This document shows positions 33,501 to 44,580 of a stretch of 64,000 bases of DNA, piece by piece. A program made the position numbers and the translations under genes. The notes beneath the pieces are model-generated. The model worked only from the letters and a program-made list of their open reading frames with translations, made no database searches and had not been told where the DNA came from. This DNA comes from Ottelia alismoides (taxonomy: Eukaryota; Streptophyta; Magnoliopsida; Alismatales; Hydrocharitaceae): the NCBI GenBank assembly GCA_037367405.1, contig JAZKJV010000387.1, positions 434,001 to 498,000 of the forward strand, written 5' to 3'. How positions within the stretch are numbered: the stretch's first letter is position 1; every line of letters starts with the position of its first letter.

Positions 33501-34339
33501 AAATTACCTTTAGTCTATAGTGTCTTTTAACTCCTATCCAAAAATCATTAGAAATTTCAAAACAAAAATCCTAAAAATTAGAAAACTCCAAAAATCTTCC
33601 TAAAAATCTAAAAAATTCAAGAAAATCCTAAAAATGTAAAATCAGTTCTTGTATTTTCTATGATTTATTTTCTTTGATTTAAAATTAATTTGAGGAATTT
33701 TGGACTCTAATTTCTATTTTTAATCCTCATTTTAATTTCGACCAGTAGCTTATTTCATTATTTTCTAGTATTTTGAATTTTAAAAATACCAAAAAATTCA
33801 GGAAAATATATAAAAATCACAAAAACATTATAAAATTATAAAAAGACCAAAAACATTTTATTTTCTGAATTTTGGTTATTTTTCCTTATTTTTATAAATA
33901 CTATATTATTCTCTTTTCTTATATTGAGTATATATTCTATCTACAAAAAACATAAAAAAATATATAAAAAAATATAAAAAAACATAAAATCAGTTAATTA
34001 AAAATCAAAATATAAAATATAAAATTAAAAATCAAATAAAAAATATAAAATTAAAAACCCACAAAAATTTACTTTCTTGCAGACACTTAATCACATATCA
34101 CTTTTTGCACATTTTTGTCTGATCTATCTTGCTTGCTCCCTGTGTTCGACCTCTACACACTTGCACACTATACACATTTTTATAGAGTTATAATAAATTT
34201 TGACTCCACATTTGCTTGTCATTGTCTGATTCTTGTTGTGGGTTAATTGTTGTTTGAAGTCTGGATTTCGTGTGGTCGATTCAGCGACTGAGTTCCCGCC
34301 TTGTGTGGAACTTAAGACCATCGACATTTGGCTTCATCA
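30518..34339 (+). mobile_element. Giant solo LTR, copy 2 (gypsy-type)
   Basis: 3822 bp, starting TGATGAATCC and ending GGCTTCATCA, so the termini form a 7-bp inverted repeat (TGATGAA / TTCATCA). A perfect 5-bp duplication, ATGAT, flanks it (30513-30517, 34340-34344). It is homologous to the reverse complement of 3943-7716 over its entire length, which fixes the LTR ends independently. It sits in the protease region of the copia element. The order is AT-rich, GC-rich (about 31640-32820, with CACGTG), then AT-rich. A 255-codon frame at 31635-32402 is proline-rich, lacks any domain and is not conserved in copy 1, so it is not called a gene. Confidence 0.93.
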
Positions 34340-34344
34340 ATGAT
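34340..34344. repeat. Target site duplication (right) of solo LTR copy 2
   Basis: ATGAT, identical to 30513-30517. Confidence 0.9.
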
Positions 34345-35602
34345 CCACTCGACTCTCTTGATATCCTACGAAAGGTGCTTGATCATGTAACTGTATTGAG
34401 GGTGTCTCTAACCGTGAAGTATTTCAGCATGCTTTTTAGGTTCGACATAACAATTGATGGAACCTTTTGGTACTATTTCTTTTTGGATCCTCGGAGGTTT
34501 AGCTTGGATCTTGAGAATTTTCCAAGAATTATTACACTTAATGGCTTTATATTGTTGAAGTTTAACTTTAACATGTTTATAGATATTAGTTTTACTGTAA
34601 TATTCACAACCAATTTCAAACTTTATTTTTGAATGATGGGAAACACAAAGTAGTTTATCTAAGTTTTCTTTACCCTTTGTGAACTTTGCAAGATCATCTA
34701 CAAGTTTCTTAATTTTTTAACTCAGCTACAATGTCTTCTAGTTTCTTTATATTATTCTTGAGTAAGTTAAATTCTTTTTTATGTTGTTAGTGGGAAATAA
34801 GGACATAATATTAATCTCATAAATATTATTCTTAAGATATTATACTTCAGATTCATGTTCTAGGTATATAGTGTATGGATTCATCTGAAGTTACTTATAT
34901 GTTGTTGGCCATGAGTCCTAGCGGGTTTTCTTCATTATCCGAGCTATTTGATAAAATTTCATTTAGTAGAACCCAAGCTGCTTGAAAAGCTTTCTTCTTT
35001 GGGTGCTTGTGTAGATGCTTGGAGAATCCTTTATTCCTTTCATCATTACCTTCCTTTTCTCATAAGACTCCGTGTGTTCTTTTCATCATTACCTCTCATT
35101 CTGAGAAACTGGTGTACATACATTTGATGAATTCGTGTTTCTTCAATGGTAAAGCTTAGAGGATGATATAAGACTCGTGTTTTCTCATCAATATTTTAAG
35201 CTGAGAAATTGGTGTACATACATGTGATGATTCGTCTTTCTTCGAAGAAGTTGATCCAGGTCTCCTTGATCTTGCTGGACCTCTCATAATTATAATGAGC
35301 TTATTCGATATCTCGTATGCCATCTTGCACGCCAAGAAGAGGTTGAATTCTTCTTGATGGCGTAAAAGATTATGTTCATCGCGTTGGAGTCATGTGTTGC
35401 CTGCTTCTTGTCTTTTTTAGTTAGAATCTTGTCTTTTTTGATGCTCGGATGAGTGTACTTGCTTTTAATGATGTTCCACAATTATAGTCCATGGACTCCA
35501 TAAATATTTGCATTCTAACCTTAAGTAGTTGCAGTTGGTGCCATCAAGCGCAGAGTGTCTTACCGTTGACCGGCTCTTGAATGTGTTGTTGTTGTTGGCC
35601 AT
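34345..35602 (-). pseudogene. Copia (SIRE-like) gag
   Basis: The likely start is the ATG at 35602 (MANNNNTFKSRSTV), followed by LDGTNCNYL, which stands for the conserved FDGTNYxxW of copia gag. Downstream, near 34600-34720, the - strand reads KLVDDLAKFTKGKENLDKLL, the coiled region typical of SIRE/Maximus gag. The knuckle was not found. The reading leads into the protease just before the solo LTR junction. Many stops and frame changes are present. Gag would form the virus-like particle; this copy cannot. Confidence 0.75.
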
Positions 35603-35650
35603 TTCTACGATTAGTGATGTTGAGAACGATATTAATTTTCACAAAAATAT

Positions 35651-35662
35651 GCTATGATACCA
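35651..35662 (-). other. Primer binding site of copia element
   Basis: On the - strand TGGTATCATAGC (tRNA-iMet type, one change from the canonical site) lies 2 bases after TCTCA, the end of the LTR. It sets the 5' LTR boundary at 35665. Confidence 0.85.
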
Positions 35663-35664
35663 AA

Positions 35665-36890
35665 TGAGAGTACATGTGGGATCAAGACATTACTAAAAGA
35701 GTTGGGTAAGTGGGATGAATAGTAGTATCCAACAAAAATACTTGGGAGTTAACATAAGTTTAGAACAAGTAAACTATAGAATCAACCACCGCACATAGAG
35801 ACATTTACGTGAAAATCCAAGTAGGTGAAAATCATGACACAAGTCCTCTAACTTAGGATTTCCAAATACCCGAGTCAATTAACTTCTTCACTATACTGAC
35901 TTATTTCGTAGAGATCATACATCAATATGCTTTACAACTCTAGATTAACACACCAAAGTCAACATCACCAGATTAAACATTGCAGCAATTTCAAGGATCA
36001 GGTAGACCTTGACTATCCTATGATATTTTTTGATTTGGAAGACTCCGAGTATCTAAGAAGCCTACAATATTTGGATTTAATGTCAAGACTCCCTATAGAA
36101 AATGTTGTAAGAAATATAGTATCTAAAATTTTATTTTTACACAACCTGTGTCAGAATATTGCTAAGCAGATATATCAAAAATAAGTAAGAGAAATATCTC
36201 AGAATAAGCACATGTGACTAAAGTATAAAAATCAGAAATATCTCACCAATAGTATTGTCACCTGCACAAAGTATATCTCTTACTAGTTGCAGTGGAACTT
36301 TGAAGCTCATAGATGATGGACGTTGGCTTTGAGAGTTGGAGTAGATTACAACAATCAGAATGGGTCTCGTAACTTGAAAGCTCTCTTGGAAGCTTAAGAA
36401 CTTGAAAAACACATAGAAAGAGAAGAATGACTCTTTGAATTCTTTGCTTTTTTTAGTGTGATGTGGTGTGCGTTCCAGTAAAGGGTCTAGACTCGTTTAT
36501 ATGGTGGTAGTGTCAAGATTCTGAAAAAGTGGTCATTGGAAATAATCCTGGGAAGAAATAAAAAAATATATTATGATGTTGATCGATCAGTATGTACCAG
36601 TTGATTGATCATGAAATGTTGATTGATCGGATCTTCTAATGTTGTTTGATCAAAAGTAGTCATTAAAGTGCCATTGAATTTGAATTCAAAAGTTTATTGA
36701 TCAGGGTTGCAAAGTGATTCATCAAAAAGCGACCGATCAGTACTGGAAGTTGATATATCATTTGTTGGTCGATCAATTGTAAAATGATGATCGATTAATT
36801 GTTGTTCCAGAAATGAAAAGTGCTAACAATACAAGAAAATATTTATGATATACATATTCATTTCTCTTTTTGTTATCATTTACAAATCAA
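35665..36890 (-). repeat. 5' LTR of SIRE-like copia element (left end exact)
   Basis: The LTR 3' end is at 35665, next to the PBS. On the - strand the far end is placed near 36890, where AAATGATAACAAAAAG resembles SIRE LTR starts; this end is approximate. The segment from about 36560 to 36800 is rich in the motif TGATCGATCA and variants (about ten), a feature I also see in decayed LTR-like DNA at 46690-46790 and 48110-48250. Confidence 0.6.
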
Positions 36891-38093
36891 GCCTACAACA
36901 ATGACAAATACAGAAAACTCTTGATTTAGTGCTTTGATCCTTTGATGTTTTTCTTCACCTTTAAAATAACCAATAATCCTGCAAGTCAAAGAAATATACG
37001 ACGTGAGTGACTTGCTATAAGTTTATGTGTCATTAAAAAAAATAAAATACGAGAAATAACACAAGTTCTAATGGGGATACAAAGAACAAACCGTTTTTAT
37101 CTAGATGAGTGTAATATTAGATATGATTAGAGAAATTGAGAAAATGTAAAAATAATTTAAAAATTGCAACTAGTATCTATTCTCAGAGTTTCGTAATCAA
37201 ATAATATAGAAAAAATATTGGAGGAAATAAATACATCATTAAATGATCTTATGATTTTGAAGACTTCTTTGAATCACACCATTTTCCAACCATTTTACAA
37301 GGTGCCTCTAATTGCTCTTTCATAAAATAGGTATAATTTTTCAAGTACGAACAAATCCTCGATGTATTTTAAAACTAAGTGACAGTAAACATCAATTGAA
37401 TTGTTCAAATAAATGTTATACATATTATAACGATAAGAGTGCGATGCCCTTATTTTTATAAATTAAATATTGTTATTAGAAAGATTTGATAAAAAAATAG
37501 CGATTAAATGAGTGACTTAAAAGTTTCTTTAAAATCATAGACATGTTAGATAATTCCCCATACATACATATGTATAGGTAAAACTTCAAATGAAGTGGGT
37601 CTTTCTATGGTAGTGGAAAGCCGTCCATCTAATCCATTTATTTTTAATCGTATGGTTAAGATTAAAGGTATACTTATATTTATTATTTTGTTGATTGAAA
37701 TCTCATTTTGGTCATTTTATGACTTTCAAAATATGGAATCTAATAGCTCAAAATTTCCTACACCATAATTTAACCTCTCTTTGCATGCACCAAACTCGAA
37801 TCTACATGTGTAATGCGACAAGCAATGCACAGCGACATGGAGGGAGGGGACAGAACATGGGTTCATCATCGGCATAAAGGACGATGGATAAATATTGTAT
37901 TGTTTAATATCTAGTTGTAGAATCGAGGAGCCACTTTTCCTCCCCCTCATTCTCTTCCACCACCACATTAGACCTGGAAAGTCATATGGAAATCTCATTA
38001 TTAGTTCAAATTAAGAGCCATTAGGTCAGAACTCCTAGCAGAGGTCACTTCTTTAGATGGGACTCAGCCCTAGCCTAGTAGTTGTCAGCTTTA
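36891..38093. other. Unassigned AT-rich sequence
   Basis: No domain, repeat terminus or RNA gene is recognised. Frames at 37695-37877 and 37726-37998 are overlapping opposite-strand frames with no similarity. Confidence 0.3.
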
Positions 38094-38102
38094 AACTTTA
38101 TA

Positions 38103-38260
38103 GGGTAAATTACAAAAAGGAACTGACCTTTACATGGATTCCTAATTTAGGGACTAATTTTTAATTTGTAACAAATAGGGGACTAAAGTTTAACTTAACA
38201 GTCCGGTCCCCAATGTCGTTAAGGACGGCTCAATCCATAATTTTACTTGACGAAAATACC
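38103..38260 (+). repeat. Left TIR of Pack-MULE
   Basis: Pairs with 39364-39520 in inverted orientation. Shared phrases include CTGACCTTTACATGGA, TTTAACTTAAC and CTCAATCCATAATTTTACTT. Confidence 0.9.
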
Positions 38261-38619
38261 CCTCCGACCTCTTCTCCTTCAAAATTCGAATGCTTTGTAG
38301 AACAATATTCATAGATTCAATCAATTCGAGATTTTTGAAAAGGAGTACAATATCCCTATTGTAGTTCAAACTACAACAGAGGATCTCCCAATGGACACTG
38401 GAGGATGCCCTCTACTATGTGAAACCCACTACATGTGAAATCTTGTGGAAAATCAAACGGTATGGATTGATGCCAACAGCAATGGCTACTCCAAATCCAG
38501 GGAACCCATCAGCGAGGAAAGGCTCGACACATTCTCGAACACCAGCTCCAGCTTCCTCCTCCTCCTCTCGTACTCCGCCGCCTCGAACTTGCTCGACCCT
38601 CATGGCTTGCTAGAAGGGG

Positions 38620-39200
38620 TTGCAGGTGCAGGCACATGCACGGGGGGATTAGGGGCACGCGGGGGGCGGTGGAGGTGGGGTTGCAGTTGCAGGCGGTGTG
38701 GGGGAGGGGTGTCACAGGTGCAGGCGCGCGGGGGGGGGGGGGGGGGGGGGGGCATGCGGGGGAGCCGGGGCAACTGGAGCTTGTCGGAGCTGGAACGGAG
38801 GCGCGGGGTGGGGGAGGCGCGGGAGAGGAGGGTGCTGAATCTCGCATGTGGGTGCGGGGGGAGGGGGAGGCGCGGGGGAGGGGCATGTGGGGGAGCCGGG
38901 GTGGGTGGCGCGACTGACGGTGGAGTTGGGTTGCAGGCGACACGGGAGGGTTGGGGGGGGGGGGCGACTGTCGGTGGAGTTGGGTTGCAGGCGATGTGCG
39001 GGGCGAGGGGGGGGGGGTGGCGGCGACTGGCGGTGGAGTTGGGTTGCAGGGGGAAGGGGTGCTGGAGCTCGTGGGGAGGCGCGTGGGAGAGGGGGTGTCC
39101 CAGGTGCAGGCGCGTGCGGGGACAGAGGCGGAGGCGTGGGGGAGGGGGCATGCGGGGGAGCTGGAGCTTGCGAGAGCCGTGACGGAGGCGCATGGGGAGG
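38620..39200 (+). repeat. G-rich minisatellite-like block in Pack-MULE
   Basis: Imperfect repeats such as GGTGGAGTTGGGTTGCAGG (at least three copies, about 38916-39050) and GGCGCGGGGG-type runs. An uninterrupted run of 23 G occupies 38730-38752. Long open frames on both strands (for example 38445-39182 + and 38600-39376 -) arise because the G-rich composition rarely makes stops. They are glycine/arginine-rich or proline-rich without any domain. Confidence 0.8.
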
Positions 39201-39230
39201 GGGTGCTGGAGTAGCGTGGTGATTAGGCCG

Positions 39231-39363
39231 ATGACGGCCATCTCCAATCTCTCCAACATCCGCAAGGATATAGCGACGAGCATGCAGTAGAAGGGCGCCC
39301 CCATCATCCTCCTCCCCTTCCACAAGATACCCTCTATTTGGGTGAGGGTAGAACTGGACATGG
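39231..39363 (+). pseudogene. Captured CHX-type cation/H+ antiporter fragment
   Basis: In one frame the Pack-MULE reads MTAISNLSNIRKDIATSM, a TAG at 39288-39290, then KGAPIILLPFHK. This matches the cytosolic C-terminal region of plant CHX cation/H+ exchangers (CHX16-20 type), where TAIS, a DI pair and ILPFHK are conserved at the same spacing. Those proteins move K+ and H+ across endomembranes or the plasma membrane. Only about 30 residues are alignable, the stop breaks it, and similarity fades before the right TIR. It is therefore a captured, non-functional exon piece. The parent gene is not in the window. Confidence 0.65.
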
Positions 39364-39520
39364 GTAATTTCATCAAGTAAAATTATGGATTGAGTTGCAT
39401 GTTGACGGCGTCGGGGACTGGAACGTTAAGTTAAAGTTTGGTCCCATGTTTGTTACAATTAAAATTAGTCCCTAAATTGGAAATCCATGTAAAGGTCAGT
39501 CCCTTTTTTGTAATTTACCC
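39364..39520 (-). repeat. Right TIR of Pack-MULE
   Basis: Inverted partner of 38103-38260, ending at the 9-bp duplication. Confidence 0.9.
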
Positions 39521-39529
39521 AACTTCATA

Positions 39530-40622
39530 TTGGTGCCCATATCTTATACCATATCCTGCGATGGACATGAGGTTATAACCAATGTGGTGGGTGATGCATT
39601 GAGGGCGACCATGACTCTCTCCTCCTTTGCCAACACGATGTGTAGCAAAGGACCCTTCCTTCATCACCAACATTTCATCGACCTACTACACACGACGAAT
39701 GGTGTGCGGAGACGACGAAGAACCCTATCAATATTCTGATGTCAACACCTCCTTTAACATGCCTCCACCGTCCCTTCCTCCATCGATAACGATGGACTTA
39801 TTTTCCATCATTCATGCATCTAACATCATCAACTTTTACGCACAACATATTGTGTGCACTAAAAATGACTATGGATTTTTCATAATTGACCTGTATTTTA
39901 TATAGTGTATGAGTATATTACAAGGTGAATAATAAATTTTTACAAATTTGTATTTTATATTTATATATCATATTCTTGAAAATAATCGATAAATTACTGA
40001 CGAGCTTCTTGTTTTGTAGAGGATCATACTAATTTTACAAAAAGAATACACATTTTACTCAAAATCGTTGGGATCCATGATAATTTTACCAAATAATGTT
40101 GGATTAGAACTTAAAATAAATGAAATATTGCCTATCGAGTTTTTATTCTACAATGCATCATACTGCACTTACAAAATGAATACATATTTTTCAAAGAACT
40201 TTTTCATTTTGAAAGTACGATATTGCTCCAACCTTACCTGGATACGCAATTGTAAAAAACATGCCAAAATCAAGGGAGCTATAAATAATTTGAAAGGTTA
40301 TTGCTCCAATTTTGATAGAAAACGTAACTAAATTACTCTTGCATAAACCATGCACCCAATTTCGAAGTCATATCTGAACTTTAAAAAGTAATATTGTGAC
40401 AACAATATTTGATATTTCTTTTGATATAGTCCGCGAATGCTTAAATTTAGTTGATTGTTTTGTCTTTCTAATCTTATATCACATTAGCTCAAAATCAATC
40501 CGAGACAAATCTTAAATCTTAAGATCGAATACCACAATACTACTTTTTAAAATTCTTGTACTCGATTGAAATTTGATTTATAGTTCTAGAACTTATGTAT
40601 AATTTACTATATGTATATTATA
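39530..40622. other. Unassigned sequence
   Basis: No recognisable gene or repeat termini. Short frames around 39627-40331 show no similarity. Confidence 0.3.
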
Positions 40623-40631
40623 ATTATAATA

Positions 40632-41003
40632 GGGTAAATGAGGTTGCCTCTTAGATGGAGCTAACTTGGCTCCATCGTCTTATTTTCTTTATTTTTTTTG
40701 AGAAATACTTCCATAGATTTTCATCATCATATCTCTATATTATGTCATCCAAATTTCGTGCGAAACAGAGAATCTTACTGCTTCCATTCAGACGGTGTCG
40801 ATTTCTACAATTCTGCGACCATTAAAAAATAACTGTGTAGATGGAAGCTGTAAGAGTTTATATTTCTCACGAAACTTAAATGACATAATATAGAGCTATA
40901 AAGACGAATTTTCACATATTTATTTAAAAAAAAATAAAAAATGAGAAAAAAATAAGTGAAAGTAGAGAGTTAGCTTTCCCACGAGGCAGTTTAAATTTTC
41001 CCT
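40632..41003. mobile_element. Foldback MITE, 372 bp, MULE-like ends
   Basis: The two halves are near-complete inverted copies. GGGTAAATGAGGTTGCCTC on the left pairs with GGGAAAATTTAAACTGCCTC on the right (- strand), and inner phrases such as CTCTATATTATGTCAT and CTTCCAT also pair. The flanks carry ATTATAATA at 40623-40631 and 41004-41012, a perfect 9-bp duplication. Because an A borders both ends, an 8-bp duplication with AGGG termini is also possible and would suggest hAT. The GGGTAAA terminus and 9-bp reading fit the other MULEs here. It is noncoding. Confidence 0.88.
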
Positions 41004-41012
41004 ATTATAATA

Positions 41013-41572
41013 CACACACAACCTGATCAATCACCGTAATCATATTTCCGAGGTCTAATATTTTAACCTTCGATTTTGAGTTTAATAATAATAATAATGG
41101 GAACCAATAAGCGCGGCGAGGGCAGAGAAGGAACGTCACTACCCGAATCCACGTGGCAGTGACTGGCATCTCACGTGCAGTGGAGGCCTATCCCACGAGG
41201 CGGCAGCCGCAACTGTGGAATCAGCCCCTGGTCCGTACACGTGCACCATCGGACGGCTAGACACTCGATCTCGTGGGCGCGTGGTCCCAAGTCCTCGATC
41301 CAAGGGGGAAGGAGGGCCCACCAAAGGCTCATATAGTTTCGTGCCATGGGAAAAACGAGACGCGGGGTTCGAGATGTGAGCCAATGATGCGGTCAGGAGG
41401 GACCCGTCACCGAAATTGGGATGTGGATGGTTTAATTACGTTTTAGCCCAAGAAGAACGCGGTTAGCAGGATTGGTCCAACAATATTTTTGGAATTGTTA
41501 CCCCCGAGAACCCTAACATCTTGTCTAATTACACCGTAACCCCTCTGTTAATCATAGTTACACCACGGGGAC
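41013..41572. other. Unassigned sequence, GC-moderate
   Basis: No gene recognised. 41100-41400 has CACGTG-type motifs and a CCATCGGACGGCTAGA phrase of the kind often seen in plant LTRs or promoters, but nothing confirms either. Confidence 0.3.
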
Positions 41573-41712
41573 CGGATCATCTGCTGTGGGTCAAAATACT
41601 GCAGAGTGTGGGAACCGTTCGATCTTGATCGAGCGGTTCGTACGATTTTGTATTTTTTGTGGGTTTGTACTGTGTAAAATCGTGTGAACCGCTCGATCAA
41701 TAGATGATCCTC
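41573..41712. repeat. Imperfect inverted repeat, possible MITE
   Basis: CGGATCATCTGCTG near 41573 pairs with AATAGATGATCC near 41700, and TGATCGAGCGGTTCG (41627) pairs with TGAACCGCTCGATCA (41686). The inner AAAATCG and CGATTTT runs also pair. I could not identify a target duplication, so the mobile-element status is open. Confidence 0.5.
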
Positions 41713-44003
41713 TATGTACACCACAACCCTTGTAAATTACACTATGGCCCGACTCATATACTATAACCTTCGTACAGAGACATGTACGTTCAAGAGAGAT
41801 TACAGGAGTTGTGATAGAAGTATAAATATTACGAATTGTATCCTATTTAAAGTTCTATTTAGGAACAGGATTACTGGCCTTCTCCTTGGTTTATATGTAG
41901 AGAGGATGGGAGCATTTATAGTATGGGTCTAAACCCCACTGCATAATTGATTTGACATTTTTCAGTAGGTGGTTTTTTGTGGACTACAATTAATTTCATC
42001 ATCACTTCCAGTTATTTAGTATCAATTTTTCGAATAAGATTACACCCCAACCATCAGATAAATGTTCAATTGAGATGGAGTATCACATTGTTACTTTGTA
42101 TAACTTTAAGTGCAATATTAAAATCAGATATATAATTTACATGAATTTTTATATAATTTAGTCTCGAAGTAGAGAATGCCCCACCTTATTTTGAAAAAAA
42201 ATAAAACAAGGACCCACAGGCTAAGCTAATTTATGGATTGGGATCCTCCACATGTTGGAATAGAAGCCATGCAGTCATCATCTCCTTGCAATGCAATCTC
42301 CTCGGCAAATGCCTTTCAATTCTTTCTTTTATTAGGGCTTTATCTGTCGTCCTTTTCATGGGTTCAGTTGCAGCCCTCCGACGTTTACGTATGGAAGACC
42401 GGATGAGCATTGGGAACTTGTGTGAGGTCTGATGGATGGACACATACATCTGAGATTTCTGACTGCTCAGAATCATCATCATCTTCTTCTTATTTTTATT
42501 ATTTTTTGAATATCGATCGGTACCTCTCACCAATTGATCCTGCAACTTCCCATTGACCGAACCCACTCATTTTACAGCATTAAAATTAGCTGTAGAGGAT
42601 TTTCTGGAAAAAGAAAATGGACCCATAAATTTACAGGTGAATAAGGATGCATCGTGTTATGATCCACTGCACTAAGTAATGGCGACATGGATACACATTC
42701 AGCACTCGTCAGAGAACATAGCTGTCCCCTTCGAGAGGAGGATCCACTTCAAAATTTGAAGGAAGTCTTATTTTATTTGGTAATAACGATTAAAACGAAA
42801 TTGGAAATTTAAGTTAACGACCTAGATGAATAACATATGCTCTTGTCCTCACTCTCTCTCTCTCTCTCTCTTTTTCTCCTGAGGGACTGGGAGAACGCGT
42901 GTGTATGCATGTGTGTGTTTCAAAGGCGGAGTACTCGATTTGTTGAGAGCACTTGTCGAGGAATGATAATTTTACACGTTTTTGACACATTTTATTGCGA
43001 GTATCCCGAGAGAGTCTCGTTGAAATCGATGACGACCATGTGGAACACGAGCGCTTGATTTCTTTAGATTTACTCGGTTGCGTGAGAGAACTTATTTCGT
43101 CTATATCGATGGATGGTGCATGCTCCAGCTTGAAGGAGTTTAGATAATACTAATAGTAAGTGGTTAAGACAATGAAGTCATAAATCATGCAAAAAAAAGA
43201 TCCATCTATTCTAGTATGGGATCATGCAAGAGTGAAGTATTTGTTTGAACATTATTGCTTGTTACATTAATGATTAATTGCTCGGTTTAAATAATTTTCT
43301 ACTCCCAAAATACACATGAAATTTAAAATAATATTTTCTTCTTCTTAATATTGTAATAAACTCTTTACTTCAACAAGCCGAGTGGATTCTTTCTTTTATG
43401 ATTGATTTCGTGTAATCATCTTATTTAGGTGAAAAAAATAGAACAAAATTGGTAAAAATATAAAAGATACTTTAGAAAATGCATAGTATAAACACATGCA
43501 GGGGCCGATTGATAGAGGAATAAAGGAAAGAGATGTGAAGGAATAAGACATTGTTTCTGTTCGATTGGAGAGATGATAAGGGGAATACGGAGGGAATCGA
43601 GGGATAGATGATAGTTATTTGCTATCCTTTGTTCGATAGGAGAGAGAGGATACAGAGGGGATAAGGGGATTATGTTTGATAAGATTGTTAGATAAGTGAC
43701 AGTTATGTATTTTTATTGACGGAGGAATAGTGAAGGGAAACCTTATTCTTTATTTGACTCCAGAACCAAAATATTGACCGTAGTACATATTTACTAGATT
43801 TAAATATTGTACCATCATGCATGGAGTGAGTTGGCGGCAGGTAGCACTCTCATTCATAATCGCCACCCCTCATCGGATCAAGCAATAAAATCATAAAACT
43901 ATTTAAATCGCTAAAAAAGGTGAAATCATAATTACACAAAGCATAAAACAAATCATCCTTTGTACACAATGATTTCCCTTGAGTGGTTTGATTGACTCAA
44001 ATA
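41713..44003. other. Unassigned sequence with a (CT)n tract
   Basis: No domain recognised. A 111-codon frame at 42231-42566 (-) is preceded, just upstream and in another frame, by MSGFGQWEV. It may be a gene relic with an acidic stretch, but I cannot name it. A CT dinucleotide tract lies at about 42849-42870. A segment at 43520-43680 has two similar TTCGATNGGAGAGA-containing pieces. Confidence 0.3.
42849..42870. repeat. (CT)n microsatellite
   Basis: Run of about ten CT units. Confidence 0.85.
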
Positions 44004-44191
44004 CATGGTAAGCCATATCGTTATATAACGATGATATATTGGTATCAACAGGTGACCGATATATCGTCGATATGATAGATACATGCCCTTCCAAAACTAT
44101 TTTCTTCACAAAATCGGATCGAAATCGGCGATATGGCATCGATTATCGTATCGACATGATACTGGTACCGATATCAATATCACCTACCTTA
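44004..44191. mobile_element. hAT-type MITE, 188 bp
   Basis: The left end CATGGTAAGCCATATCG and the right end TAAGGTAGGTGATATTG (- strand) are imperfect inverted repeats. The 8-bp flanks CTCAAATA (43996-44003) and CTCTAATA (44192-44199) differ at one base, as expected for an old hAT duplication. The interior is rich in CGATAT-type words (ATATCG, TATCGAC). It has no coding capacity. Confidence 0.72.
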
Positions 44192-44199
44192 CTCTAATA

Positions 44200-44580
44200 T
44201 ACCTACATCATTGTCGTCTCTATACCGATTAGAGCACAAAATCCGTCAAGAGTGGGTGGAATTGCACAGAGTTATGTAAGCCTTATTGTGTTTGACACAT
44301 GTTTTCGAGGAAATTGCATATGATATCCTTGTGATCAAAGTACTCTCCCTAAATCATCCAATCATACGCGTACAACGAGATCTACCATTATTCACTGGTT
44401 TATGAGCGCAAGTTTACATGCAAATTGAGTGTTGTCAAAAGAGAGATCTAGACAGAAAATCAAAACCAATAGCACCAAAAACTTCTCAAAATATCAAAAC
44501 TACTCGAAAATAACTACTTTATTGTGTTTGTGTGGTTACCACCGTATAAAATAAAAAGATAAACCATAAGAGTCGCTTAT
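44200..44580. other. Unassigned sequence between two hAT elements
   Basis: No features recognised. Confidence 0.3.

Larger units (their letters stand above)
38103..39520 (+). mobile_element. Non-autonomous Pack-MULE, 1.4 kb
   Basis: The left end is GGGTAAATTACAAAAAGG and the right end reads GGGTAAATTACAAAAAAG on the - strand. The flanking 9-bp duplication has one difference: AACTTTATA at 38094-38102 and AACTTCATA at 39521-39529. TIRs of about 158 bp are at 38103-38260 and 39364-39520. The interior contains a fragment of a CHX-type antiporter gene and a very G-rich block (about 38620-39200). No transposase is encoded, so movement would depend on a MULE transposase in trans. The terminal GGGTAA is shared with the larger MULE in this window. 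Confidence 0.9.

Noticed and set aside
38445..39376. Long frames on both strands of the Pack-MULE
   Set aside because: Low-complexity Gly/Arg or Pro/His composition from a G-rich tandem repeat. Several overlapping frames are open at once, which is expected when the sequence lacks A/T-rich stops.
42231..42566. 111-codon basic frame
   Set aside because: No domain. Other frames of the same strand hold the more gene-like strings (MSGFGQWEV, an acidic run), so at best it is a relic. Left unnamed.
43500..43765. Possible MITE with GGGGCCGATTG start
   Set aside because: No matching inverted end or target duplication was found within several hundred bases.
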